64,000 nt of DNA from Axinella damicornis. Its lineage: Eukaryota; Porifera; Demospongiae; Axinellida; Axinellidae. How positions within the stretch are numbered: position 1 is the stretch's first letter; each line of letters starts with the position of its first letter. The stretch spans positions 5,703,773-5,767,772 of the forward strand of contig OZ007505.1 in assembly GCA_963931865.1 (NCBI GenBank), in the 5' to 3' direction. Both the position numbers and the translations under genes were made by a program. Positions 58,101 to 64,000 of the stretch are shown here, in pieces. The notes beneath the pieces were generated by a model. That model ran no database searches. It was not told where the DNA came from and was given only the letters and a program-made list of their open reading frames with translations.

Positions 58101-59475
58101 GGAATCATTGCAAATATGGGCGGTGATCCCCATTTCAGCATTGTGCTGCCCAGCGGCAAGCTCCTCTGCTACAATGTCCAGGGGAAACACGGCCTTTCCT
58201 TCAACCTGATCCATAGCAAGAATCTCCACATGAATGCAATGTTTGTGCCAGATCCTAAACGGGAAGAAGTGACATGGCTGGGCTCAATTGGAGTTGTGGT
58301 AGCAGGCGTTCACTACCAGGAGTTGAATGTGACGAAGCTGAAGTTTGATGTCAACACAAAAGAGGTGCATATTGGACAGAAGGTCACTCTCAAAGCAAAG
58401 AATATAGAAGAAATGACATTCAACAATAGCAAATTAACCATATCAGAAGCTCCTCCAAAAGGCAGGTTCAAAAACCCAGCTGTGAGGGTCAATCTTGATG
58501 ACGTTGGACTGAGCTTCACTATCAGGTTTACAGGACATCACCTGGATGTATTTTGGCACCGCGTAGGAGAGCAGAGGGAAAACTTTCATGGTCTTATTGG
58601 TAAGTACTGCTTAATTCTTCATATGTACCTAAGGTAAATATTCAAACTTGTAGCATGTCACGTAGTTTTGTTCACTTAATTCAGCTACTGCTTCCTCATT
58701 GCATCCACACAAGTCCAGCACTAGACAGTTTTCTGAGTAGAGGTCTGGTGAGCGCTTGCCTCCCCCATGGAGTTGGCAAAGGTGGCACATGACACTAGTC
58801 TAGTCCTGACTACACACACGCTGTGAGAAATCTTTGGCCAGCAAGTGTGCATGTCTTTACCACCTGCTGTGGAGGAGGTATAAAACTGCTTGGAATATAT
58901 CATTAAGCTGAGGCAGTTTGGAACGGATGTCTTGCCTAGCTACATAGAAATTGAGGCATGAATAGAAGTCTTTGGCCAATTAAAATACTGACAATACCAG
59001 ACCATCAGTAGCCCTACAAGAACCCACAACCTTAATGAATGCTCCCAGGCTTCCCCGCTCTTCAGCTTGTGTCAAAGAATGAGAAATGTGGTAGGCCTGG
59101 GAACGAACCTATGGTGTACAGCTAACATGATGTAAGCTGCCTTCATTGCACTAGTCATGCCTTGTTGTTCATGGACTTTACACGACACATTCACATGCTG
59201 CAGGCCAGTTCTTCCAGAAAGGAGTTGAGGTTGATACAGTGCGTAAACTCCTCATCTTACCTGGCAAGAAGCCAGTGCCTGTGATGCATCGCCCTGTGTG
59301 GAAGTTCATGGAGCGTGAAGTGGCTGATGACCAGCTCTGCTGGACTGCCATGAATCCAGGCTACCAGGGAAAGGGGCTGATTGATGGAACCTACATGGAC
59401 TACCTTGTGAATGATGTTCTGTCCACTGACTTTGAGTTCGTAACCCAAGGAGAGTCACCTAAGACAGTCACATGA
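55103..59475 (+). CDS. Secreted protein: signal peptide, novel N-terminal domain, Cys-rich, EGF-like, ITIH C-terminal domain
   Basis: Five exons, all joined in phase 1: 55103-55604, 56283-56420, 57597-57719, 58102-58599, 59204-59475 (TGA at 59473). The product is 510 residues. Residues 1-19 (METYVAVVLLSACLLCARS) are a signal peptide. Residues 20-167 form an unrecognised domain with several Cys. Residues about 168-213 are a Cys-rich module, about 214-254 an EGF-like module, and about 255-510 match the C-terminal domain of inter-alpha-trypsin inhibitor heavy chains. The donors are consensus-like (GTATGT, GTACGT, GTGAGA, GTAAGT). In vertebrate ITIH proteins this domain follows VIT and VWA domains and is proteolytically released when hyaluronan is attached; those domains are absent here, so a hyaluronan-coupling role cannot be assumed. 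Confidence 0.85.
55605..56282. other. Intron 1 of the ITIH_C gene
   Basis: Contains a small hairpin GTGCAATTTATCCCAAATTGCAC (about 56084-56106) related to the fold-back element at 37634. No other feature. Confidence 0.5.
56421..57596. other. Intron 2 of the ITIH_C gene, nothing recognised
   Basis: 1.18 kb of AT-rich sequence without repeats or exons that I could identify. Confidence 0.4.
57597..57719 (+). CDS. EGF-like exon of the ITIH_C gene
   Basis: Encodes VPDPCIPNPCDPNASC, then FTCTC, then FTGDGSTC: six cysteines in EGF spacing, with the GDG ending typical of EGF modules near fibrillin-like or merozoite-type families. There is no D-x-D/N-E calcium signature at its start. It is a phase 1 symmetric exon, so a movable module. 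Confidence 0.85.
57720..58101. other. Intron 3 of the ITIH_C gene, nothing recognised
   Basis: 382 bp, AT-rich, with a good acceptor (TTTCCATTCAG). Confidence 0.4.
58102..59475 (+). CDS. ITIH C-terminal domain exons
   Basis: Exon 58102-58599 reads GGDPHFSIVLPSGKLLCYN, then GKHGLSFNLI, WLGSIGVVV, and ENFHGLIG. Exon 59204-59475 continues GQFFQKGVEVD, DDQLCWTAMNPG and GLIDGTYMDYLVND. The order GDPHF.I.LP...LC.N..G, HGL.GQFF, CW and GLIDG.Y.DY(I/L)V is diagnostic of the ITIH_C family. The mammalian domain is about 190 residues; this one, with its tail, is about 255. Confidence 0.88.
58600..59203. other. Intron 4 of the ITIH_C gene
   Basis: Contains GGCCTGGGAACGAACC near 59094, a partial complement of the CCTCGTTCCCAGGCC word seen at 5482 and 53396. 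No exon seen. Confidence 0.4.
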
Positions 59476-59636
59476 CCTGCACCCATATGTCACATACTTT
59501 TAGCTATTTTTGTACACTTTCTGTCAGGGTTTGTACCGAGGCACAAAGGTCCTAATCTATTGCACTTGATGGTTTGGATCTTGTAATTGACCACTCCAGA
59601 ATAGTTTGTTGCTACTATGGCATTTCTATGGAATGT

Positions 59637-59682
59637 AGCTATAGAGGAAGTTAGCATTCACGAAGTGGAAGGTCACAAGATT

Positions 59683-59718
<36 letters not shown>

Positions 59719-59992
59719 ATGTTTAAGTGCAAGTGGTGTCTTTTAGATGTGATTTGGACTCTGTGTACTTGTAGGGCTTCTCATGACAACAGTCTTAGGT
59801 CTATACATCCTCTAGGTCTCCTTCATCATAATAGTAGGATGTACACATAGGATGTATAGACCTAAGAAACGTTTCTGTTGTCACAAGAAGTCCTACAACT
59901 ACATAGGCACATCTGAAGGCACCACTTGTACTTAAACATTCTCCGAATATTGTGCCCTTCCACTTCATGATACTTAACTTCCTCTATAGTAA
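59637..59992. mobile_element. 355-bp fold-back element interrupted by a 34-G tract
   Basis: The left arm starts CTATAGAGGAAGTTAG and includes GAATGTTTAAGTGCAAGTGG and CTTAGGTCTATACATCCT. The right arm is its complement, ending AACTTCCTCTATAG. Poly-G at 59684-59717 replaces a few bases of the left arm, so it expanded after the element formed. It lies 160 bp beyond the ITIH_C stop codon, possibly in its 3' UTR. Confidence 0.8.
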
Positions 59993-60905
59993 CAGGTTTC
60001 AGACCAAGGTTCAGAGGCAACCCCCTCAGTTTTCTATGTGCAACGCCTGCTATTAAGCAGAACCAGGGGGTTGCTAATAATTGGACTAGGATGTGGTAGG
60101 TTACACTAGCAGAATTTTGGGAATAGTAGGTGCCTCAAAGCATTAAGATCTTTATAGATAATCAAAGATCGAACTATTAACAGTGTACTAAGGTATCCAA
60201 AACCAGCAAGAATCAGGACCATACATACAGCACAATAACACAGACCCACAGGAAATAATTAATTCTTCTCATATCATGTGTTGTTTCAATGTAACTTCAG
60301 TACTGAGAATTGAGGAAAGAATTATTATAGGGAATAAGTAACCATTCCATACGTACACATTTACCCAAGTAAGACTATTGGTGTGGGTATAAGGCATATG
60401 GCCGATAGAATTTCCAGTGCATGGTTGCTAATATATATATAAGGAGCACAATGATCTGAGAATCAGGAGAGGTGAAGATCTATCATTCCCACGGTTGCTC
60501 CAGAAGCACACTCCTCTTCTCTCTTGTCTATATACATGCCTCTCTTGACAACAGTGTTAAGACTGCAGAACAGTCACAGTCACAGTATCATCTGCCTCTG
60601 AGTAGTCACCTAACACTGTCGTCCTTCAGTGACATCACTGTCATGTGACTACTCTATAAATTAGTTGAGGCATGATGACTGTCACATGTCAGAGGATAAT
60701 GACATTGTCATTGTACTCCCTACATCCACCGCATGCATGCCATACATGGTAAATCTGTTTCATCATCATCATGCTTAATTCCTTGTTTGCTACACGACCA
60801 TGACTTACTAGCATTGTTCAATGAATTAAAGTAAAACTCTACAAATGAGATTTCAAATTTAACTAATGCAATAACTAATCACCACACACACAATCATGTA
60901 CACAA
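59993..60905. other. Intergenic space between two convergent genes
   Basis: Contains an inverted pair CAACCCCCT ... AGGGGGTTG near 60020-60074 and short repeats of CACTGTCATGTGACT type (60570-60690). No gene recognised. It must hold the 3' ends of both flanking transcripts; no clear AATAAA was found. Confidence 0.4.
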
Positions 60906-63900
60906 TCAGGATTCTTCAAGTAGTGGCTCACGCAGGAATACTGTAGTGGAGCTCAGAACGGGGGGCTCTACAATGGTTGTAGTGATTTGTAGTTGTTGAT
61001 CTGGATATTCAGTCGACTTGGTGCCTCTCTTCTTTAGCTTATAGCTGATGTTGAATGACTCACCCGGGAAAAATTTTCTCCTGATTTCTGAAAATATCTG
61101 AAGGGCTAAGATTCCAATGAATACAACGAAGCACATCCCCACTAGTGTGTATGTGAGGGCTGCTTGACTGTTGTTGGTGGCTCTGACGTAGTATGTGCCA
61201 GCAGCAAGCACTCCGAGCATGAGGATGAAGAATGATTCAAGTGTATCAAGATACCAATTCGTGTACAGTCCGCCAGCATTCCAAGCTAGGACTGCCAATA
61301 ACAAGCAGCAAGCCGATAATATTAAGAGGTTTATGCTCGGATCATTGGTCGAATTAACAGTGGACACTAAGAGGAGAGTAAAGCGGGCTAAGAGAAGAAG
61401 GCCAGTCCAGTAGCGGTACTTGATTTTATAAGGGGCTTGGTAGGCATCCAAAACTGGCTTGATGCTGTTCAGCCAGGACAGCATCCTGTGGTTCGACTGT
61501 GCCTGAAGCCACTGTGCGAAAAAAAGCACCAGCATGTAAGGAAACAGTACCAGCACAAACGTAAGAAGAGCAACAAGGAAAAGTGCAACATGCCTTCCTG
61601 CTAGGTATTGCAGGTTTCCATCGTATGTCCACACTATCTTAGACTTATTTGGGTAAGACAGATCTGTAAGTGCCAGTGCAGCAAACGAAGTACGAAGGAT
61701 TTTTGTGTAGGAAAGAAGAAAGAGGGTTGCTAGTACAGAGACAGGTCTGTTACCAAGAAAGTGAGTGATACGTGATGAGTAGTGGCTTGCTAAGATGATG
61801 AGTCCAACCAGTAGCCAGATGTAGAGAGGAAATACATACTGCAGCCACGTTTTAGCATAAGCATCCATGCCATCATAGAAGCATGTCTCGATGCCTAAAT
61901 CAAGGTTGATCCAAGCTATGAACACTGTGAGGATGTTTGTCTCTGCACGAGGAAAGAAAATTGCCCTATGGGCCTGGACAATGTTCGCAAAGAATACTAG
62001 TCCATTGATAATTCCTGTAGTGACTGTAAGCTTACAGATGAATATGAGGGCAACTAGAGTTACACCAGCCAGGGCAAATGGAATAAGCAGGGCTAGGTAC
62101 TCATTGGAGCATTTCAAACATTGCGAACTTCCAATAGTCAGGCTGAGTCCCGACTGGCAACCTCCACACAACAGACCAGACCTGTTGTTGTTACACTGGG
62201 CATCAGAACCTGAACCGTTCAGTGTGAAGTGGACAGTATCTTGTCGGCAGTAGTCAAATGTACATTGAGAATGCAGAATAACACCTCCTTTATTCACATC
62301 AAATCCCACCCAAAAGTTATCGTTATCTGTACGTTCGATAGTTGCATCGCTTATGTTGCAGCTGTTTGTGTATGGCTGCAACCTTACGTCGCATACACAA
62401 GCAGCACTGAGGTTGGATAGCTCAAATCCAGGTGGACAGGGAAGTACGTCAGTGTAAACTGTCAGCTTGGTTCCAGGATCCGCACATGGATTGTCAGACA
62501 AGAGAGTTATTTCTTCGAAACTGTTTCGAGAGAAAACGGTGTATTGAAGAATGGTGCATTGCCTGCCCGTCTGTTGTGACATTTCAAGGGAACCAATTCT
62601 GCTGCTACTTTGAGAAGAAAGAGAGCTTCGCACAATTGACGGAACTGTCCCATTTCTTTGCCCCACAGCAACAACTGGAACTTCAAGCGTTTGGCCTGGA
62701 TAGACAGTGTAATTGGTACTCGTGACTGTGCAGTCTGGTATGCTGTCCTTACAGTGGCACACACGCATCGGAACAGACGATATATGAGATGTGGAATTGG
62801 ATTCATTGTAACCAGTACTGATCATAGTGAATAGCAAATTTGGGGTGTATCGAAGTGTTCTATCCAGCGTGCACTTGTCCAGCAAACCTCCATACAGTGC
62901 ATCTCCAGCCTCTCCAGCATGATTATGTTTGAATACGATGCTGACGGTCTCAAAGTAGTCGTTAGTTGTAAGTTGGAAAAAGCAATATTCAAGAAGAAAT
63001 GACAGTAAATTCATATCGGAAACACAAAATGAAAAAAGGTCATCTCCTACAGCAATAGCACCCCCCTTCAGTTGGGCGTGATTATGTTGGAAGTCTAGTG
63101 TTGTATTTGGAGGGAGATAAAACCTTGAATTGTCTGCAAGTGAGAGCGCACCACCATTTATTGCAATGTTACTGGTAAAACTGGCATACCCACTGAACAG
63201 GAGGGTACCCATGGAAGTGTGGATTGCACCACCATAGTCTGCGGTGTTGTTAGTAAAACCACTACCTGTTGTAAAGCCAATGACTCCTCCCAGCAACAGC
63301 ACCCCCCCTCCAAACCCTCCAGAAGCATGGTTTGTTGTGAAGTTGCTTGGCGCACTGAAACTTGTGGTACCATTCAATACAGCCAATGCACCACCACCGT
63401 AAACAGCCATGTTGTTCACGAAGACACTGTTTGCATCACAATCAAAGTAGCTACTTGAAACTGCTATGCTGCCGCCCACACCTGCAGAGTTGTCTGCAAA
63501 ATGGCTGTTCCCTATTATAGTGAAGTTACTTCGATTGATCACTGCCACCACTCCTCCTAAACTCCGTGCCTTGTTGTTTCTAGAAGTAGTACTTCCATTA
63601 AAGGTCAAAGTGCTGGAGTCACTATATATCCCCCCACCATCTGTCCCTTGAGCTGTGTTGGAAATGAATGCATTGTTTCCGCTGAAACTTATTCCACCAG
63701 TGTAAGCGTGGATTGCCCCACCTTGAGCTGCTTGGTTGCCGACGAAGCTAGTGTTTCCCTGGAAGCTTACAAAACTAGCATCTGAAAAGATTGCTGCACC
63801 TATGACTGCAGAATTGTTGGAGAAATTGCTACTTCCACAAAAGGTCACATTACTGTTAACTGCATACAAACCACCACCGTATCCAACAGAGTTTCCTGTG

Positions 63901-64000
63901 AACCTGCTACTGCCACTAAAAGTTGCTACCGTTGCCTGTGTGTATACTCCGAAGCCATTTTCTGACTTTGTGTTATGCACTGAGCACCTTCCAACAAATG
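60906..64000 (-). CDS. PMP-repeat beta-helix / multi-pass membrane protein, 5' end outside the window
   Basis: A single uninterrupted frame of more than 1,030 codons runs from the window edge to the stop at 60906. There is no in-frame ATG at its visible start, so it is 5' partial. Residues 1-330 are repeats with GGG/GGA(I/L/V) followed by FxxN words (FTGNSVGYGGGLY, FVGNQAAQGGAI, FVNNMAVYGGGAL), typical of polymorphic-membrane-protein or right-handed beta-helix folds. About 330-625 is a glycosylated Cys-rich region ending SGLLCGGCQSGLSL and CLKC. About nine hydrophobic segments follow at roughly 628-962, then a cytoplasmic tail of about 60 residues ending LREPLLEES. The layout suggests an adhesive ectodomain on a receptor-like membrane core. 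Similar architectures occur as large families in sponges; no ligand is known to me. No introns interrupt this part, unlike the neighbouring genes. Confidence 0.85.
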   Translation of the reverse strand, partial: FVGRCSVHNTKSENGFGVYTQATVATFSGSSRFTGNSVGYGGGLYAVNSNVTFCGSSNFSNNSAVIGAAIFSDASFVSFQGNTSFVGNQAAQGGAIHAYTGGISFSGNNAFISNTAQGTDGGGIYSDSSTLTFNGSTTSRNNKARSLGGVVAVINRSNFTIIGNSHFADNSAGVGGSIAVSSSYFDCDANSVFVNNMAVYGGGALAVLNGTTSFSAPSNFTTNHASGGFGGGVLLLGGVIGFTTGSGFTNNTADYGGAIHTSMGTLLFSGYASFTSNIAINGGALSLADNSRFYLPPNTTLDFQHNHAQLKGGAIAVGDDLFSFCVSDMNLLSFLLEYCFFQLTTNDYFETVSIVFKHNHAGEAGDALYGGLLDKCTLDRTLRYTPNLLFTMISTGYNESNSTSHISSVPMRVCHCKDSIPDCTVTSTNYTVYPGQTLEVPVVAVGQRNGTVPSIVRSSLSSQSSSRIGSLEMSQQTGRQCTILQYTVFSRNSFEEITLLSDNPCADPGTKLTVYTDVLPCPPGFELSNLSAACVCDVRLQPYTNSCNISDATIERTDNDNFWVGFDVNKGGVILHSQCTFDYCRQDTVHFTLNGSGSDAQCNNNRSGLLCGGCQSGLSLTIGSSQCLKCSNEYLALLIPFALAGVTLVALIFICKLTVTTGIINGLVFFANIVQAHRAIFFPRAETNILTVFIAWINLDLGIETCFYDGMDAYAKTWLQYVFPLYIWLLVGLIILASHYSSRITHFLGNRPVSVLATLFLLSYTKILRTSFAALALTDLSYPNKSKIVWTYDGNLQYLAGRHVALFLVALLTFVLVLFPYMLVLFFAQWLQAQSNHRMLSWLNSIKPVLDAYQAPYKIKYRYWTGLLLLARFTLLLVSTVNSTNDPSINLLILSACCLLLAVLAWNAGGLYTNWYLDTLESFFILMLGVLAAGTYYVRATNNSQAALTYTLVGMCFVVFIGILALQIFSEIRRKFFPGESFNISYKLKKRGTKSTEYPDQQLQITTTIVEPPVLSSTTVFLREPLLEES

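Overview
The window looks like nuclear DNA of an early-branching animal, most likely a demosponge. The evidence is many short introns with GT-AG (twice GC-AG) junctions, secreted SRCR, EGF-like and ITIH C-terminal domains, a PMP-repeat beta-helix protein fused to a multi-pass membrane region, and abundant MITE, SINE and LINE-like debris in introns. The species assignment is inference; no rRNA or other marker is present.

Region 1 (about 1.9-48.0 kb, + strand) is one giant exon array. A signal-peptide exon (1939-2011) is followed by 102 exons that pair into 50 complete SRCR domains and one truncated domain. Each domain is split over two exons, called A and B here. All internal boundaries are phase 1 and all array exons are multiples of three, so the joined reading frame stays open for 17,037 nt, about 5,678 residues, to a TGA at 48027-48029. 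Two domain types alternate: type 1 ([11 protein letters not shown]...GYAYTGS, then [10 protein letters not shown]...[11 protein letters not shown]) and type 2 ([13 protein letters not shown]...GYSTQG, then [11 protein letters not shown]...[11 protein letters not shown]). The alternation breaks only twice, at domains 18/19 and 45/46. Very recent duplications (introns included), a pseudo-exon, and an inverted exon copy inside an intron show that the array is still being rearranged. It ends in a broken half-domain with no membrane anchor or tail visible.

Region 2 (48.0-55.1 kb) has no convincing host gene. It holds a 1.7-kb imperfect inverted repeat whose loop carries a CCAAT/TATA promoter-like stretch and a G-rich minisatellite, a decayed non-LTR retrotransposon 3' end (- strand), CT-rich minisatellite, and a LINE-like tail.

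Region 3 (55.1-59.5 kb, + strand) is a five-exon gene for a secreted 510-residue protein: signal peptide, unrecognised N-terminal domain, Cys-rich module, EGF-like module, and an ITIH C-terminal domain without the usual VIT and VWA domains.

Region 4 (60.9-64.0 kb, - strand) is the 3' part of an intronless reading frame that continues past the window edge. It has PMP-type beta-helix repeats, a Cys-rich stalk, about nine membrane segments and a cytoplasmic tail. All three genes encode extracellular or surface proteins. A shared role in adhesion, aggregation or recognition is plausible but is not shown by the sequence.
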